Below are positions 30,195-38,920 of a stretch of 64,000 bases of DNA, one piece after another. The stretch spans positions 1-64,000 of the forward strand of contig VHCG01000004.1 of assembly GCA_016871805.1 (NCBI GenBank). The letters are read 5' to 3'. The position numbers were made by a program, and so were the translations under genes. Under the pieces are notes generated by a model. That model worked only from the letters and a program-made list of their open reading frames with translations, searched no databases and had not been told where the DNA came from. This stretch comes from Verrucomicrobiota bacterium (lineage in GTDB: Bacteria; Verrucomicrobiota; Verrucomicrobiia; Limisphaerales; UBA9464). Numbering within the stretch: position 1 is the stretch's first letter; each line of letters begins with the position of its first letter.

Positions 30195-30890
30195 TCACGC
30201 CAGGTCAAAGAGCAGAACCTGGGAGTCCAGGGTGGCCTCCACCGCCAGCTCCGACTCGGACCACACCGCCAGTCCATCCCCCGACTCCAGGACCTGGCCG
30301 TCGATCATCACCCGACCTTCCGCCACGTGGACCCAGACATGGCGCCCCGCCGCCATGGAATGCCCCACCCGATCCCCCGGACGGAGCCGCGACAGGAGAA
30401 GGTCGGCATCCTGATGGATCCGGATGGACCCCTCCCGTCCCGTGGCCGAGGCAACACAGTGCCAACGTCCGGGCTCGGCACCGGCCGGGGACCGATCCGC
30501 ATAAGCCGGGGTGACGCCCCGCTGTTGGGGCAGAATCCAGATCTGCAGGAGGTGAACCGGTTCCGAGGTGGACGGGTTGAACTCGCTATGGAAGACCCCC
30601 GTCCCCGCCGCCATGTACTGGACCTCTCCCGTCTGGATGATCCGGCGGTTGCCCATGGAATCCTGATGCTCCAGTGAGCCGCTCAGGATGTAGGTCAGGA
30701 TCTCCATGTCCCGATGGGGATGTCTTCCGAATCCCGAACCCGGGTCGACGGTGTCGTCATTCAAGACCCGAAGACTGCGGAACCCCATCCACTCCGGGTC
30801 GTGGTAGTCGGCGAACGAAAAGGTGTGTCGCGCCTTCAACCAGCCGTGATCGGCATGGCCGCGTTGATCCGCCTTCCGGAGAAGCCGCAT
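30195..30890 (-). CDS. Pirin family protein
   Basis: A 231-residue bicupin of the pirin family. It has the N-terminal HTFSFADYHDPEWMGF and the metal-binding stretch GFGRHPHRDMEILTYILSG, with two His and one Glu for Fe(II), followed by EFNPS in the second strand set. Bacterial pirins act as quercetin dioxygenases or as redox-sensing regulators, and the sequence does not tell which. The ATG at 30890 is chosen as the family start. It lies 20 bp downstream of a thiol peroxidase gene on the same strand, which suggests an oxidative-stress setting. Confidence 0.88.
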   Translation of the reverse strand: MRLLRKADQRGHADHGWLKARHTFSFADYHDPEWMGFRSLRVLNDDTVDPGSGFGRHPHRDMEILTYILSGSLEHQDSMGNRRIIQTGEVQYMAAGTGVFHSEFNPSTSEPVHLLQIWILPQQRGVTPAYADRSPAGAEPGRWHCVASATGREGSIRIHQDADLLLSRLRPGDRVGHSMAAGRHVWVHVAEGRVMIDGQVLESGDGLAVWSESELAVEATLDSQVLLFDLA

Positions 30891-30910
30891 GGTCGGGATG
30901 TGGCGCGTGT

Positions 30911-31420
30911 TCAGGGTTTCTGGGTCTTCAGAAACGCCAGCACCTGGTCGGCCTGGTCGGAGGTGGACCCCTTCGGATCGACCCAGATGCATTGGCCGTC
31001 CTTGAACAGGAAGGCGGATCGACTGGCCATGCCGATGACTCCCTTCACGCCAAAGGCCTCGGTCACAACCTTCTCCTTGTCGGCCAGGAGCGGGAACGGG
31101 AATTTCTGATCGTCGCGGAACCGCTTCTGGCTGGCCTCGCTATCGGTGCTGACGCCAAAGACCTGAACCCCAGCCTTCTGGAGGATCGCCCAACTGTCCC
31201 GGAGCGAGCATCCCTGCTTGGTGCAGCCCGGCGTGCTGGCCTTGGGATAGAAATAGACCAGCAGGTACCCCTTTCCCCCGACCTTGGCGAGGTCCACGAC
31301 CTGACCGTCCTGATCAGGACACTGCACTGCTGGAATGGCGGCCCCGACGGCGAGTTTGTCGGCGGCGTTGCTGAAGAACGGGAACAGGGAGGCAAACATG
31401 ATGAGGAAGATTCGTTTCAC
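30911..31420 (-). CDS. Exported Bcp/AhpC-type thiol peroxidase
   Basis: A 169-residue peroxiredoxin. The thioredoxin-fold core has YLLVYFYPKASTPGCTKQGC, with the peroxidatic Cys66 and a second Cys71 five residues on, the arrangement of atypical 2-Cys Bcp enzymes. Unlike cytoplasmic Bcp it has a signal peptide. The GTG at 31420 yields MKRIFLIMFASLFPFFSNAA, whereas the internal ATG at 31399 would lose the basic residues, so GTG is chosen. It likely reduces peroxides in the periplasm. It is divergent from a diheme cytochrome gene and just upstream of the pirin gene. Confidence 0.85.
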   Translation of the reverse strand: MKRIFLIMFASLFPFFSNAADKLAVGAAIPAVQCPDQDGQVVDLAKVGGKGYLLVYFYPKASTPGCTKQGCSLRDSWAILQKAGVQVFGVSTDSEASQKRFRDDQKFPFPLLADKEKVVTEAFGVKGVIGMASRSAFLFKDGQCIWVDPKGSTSDQADQVLAFLKTQKP

Positions 31421-31526
31421 TGGGTCAATCTGGGTTGCGGATCCGAATCCGCAACCGGCGTCTCCCAGGGTTGGCCGGGAATCCGCCGTTGCCGGGGGAC
31501 CACCCCAGGGATTAACCAGAAGGCCG

Positions 31527-32477
31527 ATGCACCCACACACCCGACGAGGGATCCTCCCGGCCGTTCTGAGCGTCCTCGTGGGGATCACCGTGGGGATGCC
31601 AGGTCACGGCCAGGAGAAAACCAAGGAACCCGTGGCGACACCGCCAACCACATCCCGACCCGTGCGATCCACCGGGACCGGCTTGCTGCTGGAACCCCCG
31701 CTGATGCTGACGAATGTGACGCGGGCCCAGTTCCTCGAGATGGCCGGCACGGTCGGTCGACATCGCATAGGGCGGCCCTGGATCCAACCCATCATGCCGC
31801 TCCCAGAACCCAAGGCCCGAAAGGGACAGGCGCTGACCCCGACGGAGGTCCGAGACTACATGATGGAGGCGCGTCGTCGGTTCGACGCCGGAGAGTCCGT
31901 GCCTGTGTCGGACGTGGGCCTCATCAGCACCCAAGAGGACGTGATTCGGCAGCCGATGCTGAACCACATCGCCGCATTCTCGAACTCGGTTGCCCGGGTC
32001 TATCTGCTGGTCCAGAGGACGGCCACCGACCGGGCCTGGTCCTATTACTCGATTGTCCAGGACCTCACCCAGCGGCCGGCGGTCGACCATTTTGCCGAGC
32101 TCACCCGATCGGGTCCCAAGCCCGAGGGCACAAGCTGCTACAAGTGCCATGCCTCGGGGCCCCTGGCGATCCACCCCAACCGGGAGGACCTGATCCTCGA
32201 TGCCGGCCTTGCGGCCGCCCTGAACGAGCACATCGCCAACCAGCCCCTGTCCCGGTTTCACTTCCCCAAGGGCAGCCCGTCCCCACCTCCTGGAAAGCCG
32301 CTGACGCTCAAGGCCTGCGCCCGGTGCCATGACGGCGAGGGGGAACGGAACCGGCTCTTCCAGGTCCACGCCCATCCGATCCGTGTGCTGGTGGACTTCG
32401 GCCACATGCCACCCGATCGACCGCTCAAGCCCGAGGAACTCTCGGAACTGAAGGCCTGGCTGACCTCGGATCCCTGA
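31527..32477 (+). CDS. Exported diheme c-type cytochrome
   Basis: A 316-residue protein with a signal peptide (residues 1-27) and two haem-attachment sites, C204-Y-K-C207-H208 and C264-A-R-C267-H268. A methionine in DFGHMPPDRPL (about 294) could be the distal ligand of the second haem. The end (LKPEELSELKAWL) is the usual C-terminal helix of class I cytochromes. The N-terminal 190 residues are not recognised. The ATG at 31527 is preferred over an earlier in-frame ATG that lies in the peroxidase gene. It shares a 106-bp divergent gap with that gene. Electron transfer in the periplasm; the partner is unknown. Confidence 0.8.
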   Translation: MHPHTRRGILPAVLSVLVGITVGMPGHGQEKTKEPVATPPTTSRPVRSTGTGLLLEPPLMLTNVTRAQFLEMAGTVGRHRIGRPWIQPIMPLPEPKARKGQALTPTEVRDYMMEARRRFDAGESVPVSDVGLISTQEDVIRQPMLNHIAAFSNSVARVYLLVQRTATDRAWSYYSIVQDLTQRPAVDHFAELTRSGPKPEGTSCYKCHASGPLAIHPNREDLILDAGLAAALNEHIANQPLSRFHFPKGSPSPPPGKPLTLKACARCHDGEGERNRLFQVHAHPIRVLVDFGHMPPDRPLKPEELSELKAWLTSDP

Positions 32478-32551
32478 CCGGAGGGGTGTTCGCGGATCCA
32501 TGTGCCCGCTTGCCTCGCCACCACAGTCTGACCATAACCTCGAGAACGGCC

Positions 32552-33364
32552 ATGAAGCTCAAGTCACTCCTCTTCGGAGCCGTCGCCTCGGCACTCGTCC
32601 TCGCCACCTCCACCGCAGCCGATCTGGGCATCCAGACCTGGACGCTGCGCAACATGGACTTCGACCAGGTCGTCGCCTTCGCCAAGAAGCACGGCATCAA
32701 GAACCTCCAGGTCATCGGGAAGCACATCGACCCGAACTCCCCCCGTGAGGAGTACCTGAAGAAGAAGGCGGTGCTCGAGCGGAACGGGCTCCGGGCCTAC
32801 ACGTTCGGTGTCGCGGGAACCTCCCTGGACAAGGAGCAGAACCGGAAGCTCTTCACCTTCGCCAAGGACATGGGCATCCAGCTCATCATCGTGGAGCCGT
32901 CCGATTTGAAGATACTGGACAACCTCGCCGAGCTGGCGAAGGAGTACGACATCAAGGTCGCCATTCACAACCACGGCATCCGCTCCCTCTACGGCAACCC
33001 GCTGGTGGTCCGCACCCTCCTCCAGCACCTCGACCCACACGTCGGCGTGTGCATGGACGCGGGATGGATCGCGTCGACGGGCATGGATCCGGTCAAGGTC
33101 TACAAGGACTACAACGGCCGTGTGTTCGACATCCACCTGAAGGACAAGCGCGTGGAGAAGACCCAGGGTGACGATGTCGCCTTCGACACGCAGATCGGCG
33201 AGGGCCAGTCGAACCTAGCCGCGCTCATCGGCGAGCTCAACAAGGCCGGCTGGAAGGGCACCCTGGCCATCGAGACCGACAGCGACCAATTCGCCCGGAG
33301 CCCTGACGAATTCGTCTCCAAGGCCAAGGCCTTCGTGGAGAAAACCTCCGGCGCAGCGCGTTGA
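32552..33364 (+). CDS. Exported sugar isomerase/epimerase-like TIM barrel
   Basis: A 270-residue protein of the xylose isomerase-like TIM-barrel superfamily (AP endonuclease 2 fold). It has a Sec signal peptide (LLFGAVASALVLATSTAA). Core motifs are LGIQTWTLRN, VAIHNHG, VGVCMDAGWIASTGMDP, VFDIHLKDKR and GTLAIETDSD. The ordered Glu, Asp and His residues fit the divalent metal site. Many such exported members in Verrucomicrobiota act on sugars, but the substrate is not predictable. The ATG at 32552 begins the signal peptide; 22 upstream codons are not supported. It follows the cytochrome gene by 74 bp. Confidence 0.8.
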   Translation: MKLKSLLFGAVASALVLATSTAADLGIQTWTLRNMDFDQVVAFAKKHGIKNLQVIGKHIDPNSPREEYLKKKAVLERNGLRAYTFGVAGTSLDKEQNRKLFTFAKDMGIQLIIVEPSDLKILDNLAELAKEYDIKVAIHNHGIRSLYGNPLVVRTLLQHLDPHVGVCMDAGWIASTGMDPVKVYKDYNGRVFDIHLKDKRVEKTQGDDVAFDTQIGEGQSNLAALIGELNKAGWKGTLAIETDSDQFARSPDEFVSKAKAFVEKTSGAAR

Positions 33365-33457
33365 GCGTCGCCAGGAAGTGACAGTCACACTCCGCAGAAC
33401 CCGCCCCAGCATCCGTCGCCCCGTCCTGGCGAGACTCGGTCCCGACTCCAAACCCAC

Positions 33458-33494
33458 GGCGCCCAGCCCCCGCCATCGCGGCAGGCTGGGCGCC
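33458..33494 (+). terminator. GC-rich hairpin between two genes
   Basis: GGCGCCCAGCC (33458-33468) and GGCTGGGCGCC (33484-33494) form a perfect 11-bp stem around a 15-base loop. It lies 94 bp after the isomerase-like gene and 28 bp before the GTG of the HisA-type gene. No T-run follows, so it may be an attenuating or mRNA-stabilising structure rather than an intrinsic terminator. Confidence 0.4.
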
Positions 33495-33521
33495 GTTGCC
33501 ATTCCTGCGTAGGCTGTCCGC

Positions 33522-34322
33522 GTGTTTCGTCCCTGCATCGATCTCCGCAACGGAAAGGTCGTCCAGATCGTGGGTGGCTCCCTGAACGACTCCGGGGAAG
33601 GCGTCCGAACCAACTTCGTCTCGGAACGCCCGCCGCGTTGGTTCGCGGAGTTGTACCGGGCGGATGATCTCCAGGGCGGACATGTCATCGCCCTCGGTCC
33701 CGGCAACGAGGCAGCAGCCCGAGAGGCGCTGGGGGCCTGGCCGGGGGGACTTCAGTACGGTGGGGGGGTCAGCGGTGAGAACGCCCAGGCGTGGCTCGAT
33801 GCCGGAGCTTCCCATGTGATCGTCACCTCCTCGATGTTCCGGGAGGGGCGTCTCGACGAAGACTGCCTCGCCTCACTGGTCCGCAGCATCGGTGCGGGCC
33901 GACTGGTCCTTGACCTGAGCTGTCGTCGGCGCCGGGACGACTACTTCGTGGTGACGGACCGCTGGCAGAAGTTCACGGACCTCCGGGTGGATGCCGAAAC
34001 GCTCGCCCGACTCGCAACGCACTGTGCCGAATTCCTGATCCACGCCGTGGACGTCGAGGGCCTATGTCGCGGCATCGACGAGGAGTTGGTGGTGCGCCTC
34101 GCACAGCACAGTCCCATTCCAACGACCTACGCCGGCGGCGCGAAGTCCCTCGAGGACCTCCAACGCGTGGAGCAGCTGGGCCGCGGACGTATCCACCTGA
34201 CGATCGGCAGCGCCCTCGACCTCTTTGGCGGCACGGGTGTCCGCTATGCCGACTGCATCGCCTTCAACAAGGAGATGCGGAGAAAAGAGTCACGCGGAGA
34301 CGCGGAGACGCGGAGGGAATAA
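33522..34322 (+). CDS. Eukaryotic-type HisA isomerase (HIS6-like)
   Basis: A 266-residue TIM-barrel enzyme of histidine synthesis, predicted to convert ProFAR to PRFAR. It matches the branch typified by yeast HIS6 rather than ordinary bacterial HisA: CIDLRNGKVVQIVGG, LGPGNEAAAREAL, HVIVTSSMF, LVLDLSCRRR, FLIHAVDVEGLCRGIDEELV, YAGGAKSLEDL and LTIGSALDLFGG follow my memory of that family in order. The start is GTG 33522. The last 14 or so residues (RRKESRGDAETRRE) are encoded by a dispersed foldback repeat, so the natural C-terminus was near IAFNKEM. No other his genes are adjacent. Confidence 0.85.
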   Translation: MFRPCIDLRNGKVVQIVGGSLNDSGEGVRTNFVSERPPRWFAELYRADDLQGGHVIALGPGNEAAAREALGAWPGGLQYGGGVSGENAQAWLDAGASHVIVTSSMFREGRLDEDCLASLVRSIGAGRLVLDLSCRRRRDDYFVVTDRWQKFTDLRVDAETLARLATHCAEFLIHAVDVEGLCRGIDEELVVRLAQHSPIPTTYAGGAKSLEDLQRVEQLGRGRIHLTIGSALDLFGGTGVRYADCIAFNKEMRRKESRGDAETRRE

Positions 34323-34577
34323 GGGAGATAGGAAATCAAGGAAGAGGGATTGTGGACCGCTTGCTGGATGCGGCGGTTGGATCCAGCGGGCAGCAGGACA
34401 GAACTTTTCACCAACAGGGCAACCGACCAAGGGTCTGGTCCTCGCGATGCCAAGAGGGCGTGGGCCTTGTTTCGACGAGGGTTCCAACCCAACCGAAACG
34501 GCATCTAAGAATCCCCAAGTGTCCTTCGCCTCCTTCTCCCTTTTCCTCCACGTCGCCGCGCCTCCGTGTGAGTCTCC
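34287..34577. repeat. Foldback (MITE-like) element, copy 1
   Basis: The left arm (34287-34318, containing CACGCGGAGACGCGGAGACG) and the right arm (34529-34577, containing CGTCGCCGCGCCTCCGTGTG) are imperfect inverted copies over about 45 bases. Each begins, read inwards, with GASTCACRCGGAG and ends in a purine-rich AAGGGAGA stretch. The 210-bp centre has no gene. The element overlaps the last codons of the HisA-type gene and ends 13 bp from the mqnA stop. No transposase and no clear target-site duplication were seen. Confidence 0.6.
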
Positions 34578-34590
34578 TGCCCTTCGCGCC

Positions 34591-35400
34591 CTACTGCCCG
34601 AGTGGAATCCACCGGACCGGATGAACGGTTCGCCCCGTGTGACGGGTCAGAAGCTCAGCGAAGCGATCCAACCCCTGACGGGCCGGGTCATCCACGTGAT
34701 GCTGGACGTGACCACCGACATAGGCCTGACGCAGTGGTAGATCGAAGTCGGCACTCCCACGGATTAGCTCCGGCAGGTGCGTCAACCCATCCCGGGCTAC
34801 CGCACCAAGAGTCGCCACCAACGGACCTGCGTCCACGCCATCACGGATCGCCCAAAGGGCGTAGGTGAACGGGAGACCGGTCAGCTCCTGCCACGCCGAG
34901 CCGAGGTCCCAGATCGCGTGGTCGGATCCTGTCCTCAGGAACGCCAAGGCGGGATTCCCGATCAGCAAGACATCCTGCCGACGCGGAGCCTCCTCGTAGG
35001 ATACCAGCGGGAGAAATCGCGGCCGGATCCCCCGCTCCGCCAACAGGACCCGCAGCAGGTTCACACTGGAGAGCGACGCAGGATCCACCCAGACCGTCTC
35101 AAGCCGTTCGAGCGGCGTGCGATGGGCCAGGAACACGCTCAGGACCGTGCCCCGGGACACGATGCCGTAGCCCGACATCGCCCGCAGGCGTGACGACATC
35201 AGGATTTCAGCCGTGCTCACGAGGGCCGCATCCAGCCGCTCCTGCTCGAGCTCGATGGCCAGCTGGGATGGGGGGAGCCGGACGATCTCCGGCTCGAGGC
35301 CGGCCGTCAGCGGCAGGGCATTGAGATACGGGACCGATCCAACCCGGTAGCCGGACAAGCGCCTGGAAACAGGTTCCCGGGAGCCCTCGGGGGACGCCAT
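34591..35400 (-). CDS. mqnA: Chorismate dehydratase MqnA (futalosine pathway)
   Basis: A 269-residue protein of the periplasmic-binding-protein fold that removes water from chorismate to start futalosine-dependent menaquinone synthesis. It has the family opening RVGSVPYLNALPL, then AALVSTAEIL, WVDPASLSSVNLLRVLL, LLIGNPALAF and LPFTYALWAIRDG. The start is ATG 35400. It begins 5 bp after the stop of an M16 peptidase gene and is the last of three minus-strand genes. The other mqn genes are not in the window. A role for menaquinone as respiratory quinone in this organism is inferred. Confidence 0.9.
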   Translation of the reverse strand: MASPEGSREPVSRRLSGYRVGSVPYLNALPLTAGLEPEIVRLPPSQLAIELEQERLDAALVSTAEILMSSRLRAMSGYGIVSRGTVLSVFLAHRTPLERLETVWVDPASLSSVNLLRVLLAERGIRPRFLPLVSYEEAPRRQDVLLIGNPALAFLRTGSDHAIWDLGSAWQELTGLPFTYALWAIRDGVDAGPLVATLGAVARDGLTHLPELIRGSADFDLPLRQAYVGGHVQHHVDDPARQGLDRFAELLTRHTGRTVHPVRWIPLGQ

Positions 35401-35405
35401 GGCCT

Positions 35406-36911
35406 TCAGCGGGACTCCGCCGGTAGCGGTTCCATCGTGAGAGGGTCCCGCAGCGGCACCTGGACGAGCGGTCCGCCCGAGAGATCCTTGAAGGTCAATG
35501 GATGCTTCGGATCCCCGAGCTCAATGTCCTTCTCGTCACCCACCATCAGGATGACCGCCTTGGAGGGATGGAGATGTTCCTTCGCCACCCGCTGGACGTC
35601 CGCACGGGTCACGGCCTCGATGCGGGAACGCCATGTCTTCCAGTAGGTCGGATCCTTTGCAAACCGTCCGGTGAACTCGTCGCCCGCGAAACGAGCCGCC
35701 ACCTTGGCCTTGGTGTTGAAGTTCTCCGGGAAGGTGTCGATGAACGACCGCTTGGCGGTCTGGAGTTCCTCCTCCGTCACGGGGGTCATCGCGATCTTGT
35801 TCATCTCCTCCAGCACGATGCTGGTGGCGTACTTTACGGACCGCGACTTCGAGGCGAAGCCTGCCTGGAACGCCAACGGATAGTAGACGCCCCCCGGGAA
35901 CGCGGAGCCGGCACCATAGGCAAGACCCTCGTCGGAACGGACCCGGTTCATGACCCGGGAGGTGAAGCCACCGCCACCCAGGATGTCGTTCATCACTTGG
36001 ATCGCGAGGAAGTCGGGGTTGTCCCGTTTCACCCCTGGCAGAAGGATAGAGACCTGTCCCTGGTTCACGTCCTTCTTCACGAAATACACACCCGGGGGAG
36101 AGATCGAGATGTCGGTCGGAATCGCCGGCGGAGTCTCACCCTTGAAAGGCCAGTTCGAGAACAGCGTCTCGAGCTGCGCCACCATGGCCTCGCGCTCGAA
36201 GTCTCCGCTGACGGCCACGACGAAGCCCGCGGGATGGACCCACTTCTGGTGAAACGCCCTGAGGTCCTCCTCGGTGATTGCGGTGACGCTCTTCTCCGTG
36301 GTCTGGCGGCAGGCCCAGAAACGATCCCCGTACGCCAGGCGCTCCTGCTCGCGGGCCTTGATGAACTTCGCGTCGTCGTTCCGCTGCTTCATTCCCTGGA
36401 TGTTCTGCTGGCGGAAGAGGTCGATCTTGTTCTGCTGGAACCGGGGCTCGGTCAGCACCTCGCGCAGGATCTTCAGCCCCTCCGACAGGTCCTTCGACAG
36501 GAGGTTGAGGCTCACCGAACCGGCATCATCGCCGATGCCCGAGCCCAGATTGGCCGCGAGGAACGCCAGGCGCTCCTCCAGCTCCTCGGCCGTCCGGGAC
36601 TTCGTGCCACCACGGGCCAGCAGGTAGCCGGTGAACTCGGCCAGGCCTTCCTTGCCGTCGGGGTCCAGATAGCTGCCAACACGGACCGTGATGCTGATCG
36701 TCACGAGCGGAAGGGTGCGGTCGGGGACCACGTAGGCGACCGGACCCGACTTCAGGGGCACCCGGAACTGGGCGGGGTTGGGCGGCTCGAACTTCAGGGG
36801 CGGAAAGGTGAGCTTCTCGGGACGGTCGACGATGTCGGCCCCGAGCGAGGTTAGGCCCAGGGCAAGACCAGCGAGACCGGCGAGGACGGTGGTGAGGAGG
36901 CGGGAGTTCAT
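35406..36911 (-). CDS. M16 peptidase homologue, non-catalytic subunit
   Basis: A 501-residue exported protein with a signal peptide (LLTTVLAGLAGLALGLTSLGA). It has the insulinase/processing-peptidase fold: VTISITVRVGSYLDPDGKEG near the N-terminus, and VMNDILGGGGFTSRVMNRVR and EGLAYGAGS in the second half. At the place of the HxxEH zinc motif it reads AEFTGYL, so the zinc ligands and the catalytic Glu are missing. This matches the non-catalytic partner in heterodimeric M16 enzymes, and the gene directly upstream encodes a homologue with an intact motif. The ATG at 36911 starts the signal peptide; a GTG at 36953 is less likely. Confidence 0.85.
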   Translation of the reverse strand: MNSRLLTTVLAGLAGLALGLTSLGADIVDRPEKLTFPPLKFEPPNPAQFRVPLKSGPVAYVVPDRTLPLVTISITVRVGSYLDPDGKEGLAEFTGYLLARGGTKSRTAEELEERLAFLAANLGSGIGDDAGSVSLNLLSKDLSEGLKILREVLTEPRFQQNKIDLFRQQNIQGMKQRNDDAKFIKAREQERLAYGDRFWACRQTTEKSVTAITEEDLRAFHQKWVHPAGFVVAVSGDFEREAMVAQLETLFSNWPFKGETPPAIPTDISISPPGVYFVKKDVNQGQVSILLPGVKRDNPDFLAIQVMNDILGGGGFTSRVMNRVRSDEGLAYGAGSAFPGGVYYPLAFQAGFASKSRSVKYATSIVLEEMNKIAMTPVTEEELQTAKRSFIDTFPENFNTKAKVAARFAGDEFTGRFAKDPTYWKTWRSRIEAVTRADVQRVAKEHLHPSKAVILMVGDEKDIELGDPKHPLTFKDLSGGPLVQVPLRDPLTMEPLPAESR

Positions 36912-36956
36912 GGTTCGGGAAGGGATCGGAGGGATCGGTTCGGGTTCGGCCACGGA

Positions 36957-38690
36957 TCATTTCTTCTCCAGCTCGGCGATCCGGGCCGCGACCTTCTTCT
37001 GGAGGATCTTCTGGAGCTGCTGGCGTTTCGGATCGGCGTTGCCGGTCTGGGCCTCGAGCTGGCCGAGGAACTCCTTCAGCTTGGTGACGTCCTTCTCCGC
37101 GGTGAGGGATTGGACGATCTGGCGGACCATCGGCCTCTGGTCTGCGGCCAGGCCCGCGAGATCGGGGTCGTCGCTCGCGGCCCCCGTGCCGGGCTTGCGG
37201 GTGTAGATCGCAACCGCACGGGCCTCCTTGGTGAAGTACTTGCGGGCCACGCGCTGGACGTCGTCGGCCGTGACCGCCTGAAGCTTGGCGTTGGCCTCAT
37301 TGACCTCGCGCCAGTCCCCGAGCCCCTCGGCCTGGAGGACCTGCATGAAGATCGGGAAGTTTGCCGTGAGCTTCCGGTACTCGAAGGCGGCGAACTGGTT
37401 CTTCACCTTCTGGAGCTCGTCAGCCGGCACGAGCTCGTTCTTGAGCTTCTCCAGCTCGGCGTAGACCCCCTGCTCCACATCCTCTGGGGTCTTCCCCTCC
37501 TTGGCCTCGCCACCGATGTTGAACTGGCCGGCCCACTTCCTGGAGTCCTGCATGGCATACGTGTCCGTCGCCACCTCGCTGCCGAGGACCAGTCCCTTAT
37601 AGAGACGGCCGGTGCGGTCGCTGAGGAGGAGCTGCAGCACGTCGAGGGGATAGCTGTCCTTGTGACGATACCCGACCGTCTTCCACAGGATGTCGACCTG
37701 CGGGTTCGTCTCCGCCTCGGCATACATTCGCTTTTCGGCGGGCTGGTTTGGCTCCTGCGTGACGACCTCCGGCGGGGGCTGGGTGCCGGCCGGGATCCGA
37801 CCGAAGTACCGCAGGGCCATTGCCTCGGCCTGGTCGGGCTGGAAATCACCCACCAGGATCAGCGTGATGTTCTGGGGCTGGTAGTAGAGGGCGTAGAAGG
37901 CGTCGGCGTCCCTCTTGGTGATGTTCGGGATGTCGCTCGGCCAGCCAATCACCGGCCACATGTAGGGATGGGCATCCCAGAACACGGCATTGAACTCCTC
38001 GCCGAACTTCCCGATCGGGGTCGACTCGATGCGCATGCGGCGCTCCTCGTAGACAACGTCGCGCTCGGCGTAGAACTCACGGAACACCGGGCGCAGAAGG
38101 CGTTCGCTCTCCATCCAGCACCACAGCTCCAGCTTGTTGGACGGGACCGTGATGAAGTAGCCGGTCATGTCCTCGCTGGTGAAGGCGTTCATGCCGGAGG
38201 CACCGGCGGTGGTGTAGACGCGGTCGAACTCGTTCTTCACGAGGAGCTGCCGCTGCTCGTCGATGAGCTTCTTGAACTCGGCCTCCAGCTCCCTGTAGCG
38301 CGGGGTGAAGTTTTCCGGCTTGGTGACATCGTCGAGCTTCCCCTCGCGGAGGGCCACCCGCATCGCGGCCTCCTCCCGGCGCATCTCGCCCCGGACCTGC
38401 TCCTGCTCCGCGATGAGCTCGAGGTCCCGCTTGGCGTCCTTGGTGCCGAGGGTCGGGGTCCCCTTGAACATCATGTGCTCGAACAGGTGCGAGATGCCCG
38501 TGGTGCCCAGCTGTTCGTTGGCGCTGCCCACCTTGACGACCCAGCCGCCCGCGATCCGGGGCTCCTCATGGCGCTCGACCATCAGGAGCCTGAACCCGTT
38601 GGGGAGGCGGCGCTCGATGACCGGGATCTGCTGGGCGAGGGCGGGGACTGTGGCGACGGCCAGCAGGCCCGCTAGACGGAGGGAAATCAT
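36957..38690 (-). CDS. M16 zinc peptidase, catalytic subunit
   Basis: A 577-residue exported metallopeptidase with a signal peptide (LRLAGLLAVATVPALAQ). The inverted zinc motif is intact in GISHLFEHMMFKG (HxxEH), and a downstream Glu in VVYEERRMR can be the third ligand. The RTGRLYKGLV region in the second half is the usual substrate-side loop. An inserted coiled, charged stretch (about residues 100-175, rich in Glu and Arg) separates the zinc motif from the rest, as in several bacterial M16 members. It lies 45 bp upstream of its non-catalytic partner, and the two probably form a periplasmic heterodimer that degrades or processes peptides. Confidence 0.9.
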   Translation of the reverse strand: MISLRLAGLLAVATVPALAQQIPVIERRLPNGFRLLMVERHEEPRIAGGWVVKVGSANEQLGTTGISHLFEHMMFKGTPTLGTKDAKRDLELIAEQEQVRGEMRREEAAMRVALREGKLDDVTKPENFTPRYRELEAEFKKLIDEQRQLLVKNEFDRVYTTAGASGMNAFTSEDMTGYFITVPSNKLELWCWMESERLLRPVFREFYAERDVVYEERRMRIESTPIGKFGEEFNAVFWDAHPYMWPVIGWPSDIPNITKRDADAFYALYYQPQNITLILVGDFQPDQAEAMALRYFGRIPAGTQPPPEVVTQEPNQPAEKRMYAEAETNPQVDILWKTVGYRHKDSYPLDVLQLLLSDRTGRLYKGLVLGSEVATDTYAMQDSRKWAGQFNIGGEAKEGKTPEDVEQGVYAELEKLKNELVPADELQKVKNQFAAFEYRKLTANFPIFMQVLQAEGLGDWREVNEANAKLQAVTADDVQRVARKYFTKEARAVAIYTRKPGTGAASDDPDLAGLAADQRPMVRQIVQSLTAEKDVTKLKEFLGQLEAQTGNADPKRQQLQKILQKKVAARIAELEKK

Positions 38691-38920
38691 GCTCACGGTA
38701 ACCGGAAGGAACCAGCGACCTGCCGTCCGGTCAACCACAGCATCCCAAGCCTGCCAGCGGAGGAATGAAGCCGCACGGGGGCGGAACAAGGCAAACCGGA
38801 TTGCCGTCCCTTTTCAGGGGGTGTGTTGGGAGACATCGCCGACCGCGAGACGTCCTCAGTGGAAATCCCCGGTATGGACGCCGGCCCCAGAAAGACCCCA
38901 CACTACGGGAAATCGCGAAC

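Noticed and set aside
33458-33494. Strong intrinsic terminator
   Set aside because: The stem is perfect but no T-run follows on either strand, so it is listed only as a weak candidate.
34244-34504. Small protein genes inside the foldback repeats (also near 42877 and 60181)
   Set aside because: They translate the repeat arms and their GC-rich centres; the peptides (LRVSASPRE, RGDAE type) are by-products of the repeat.
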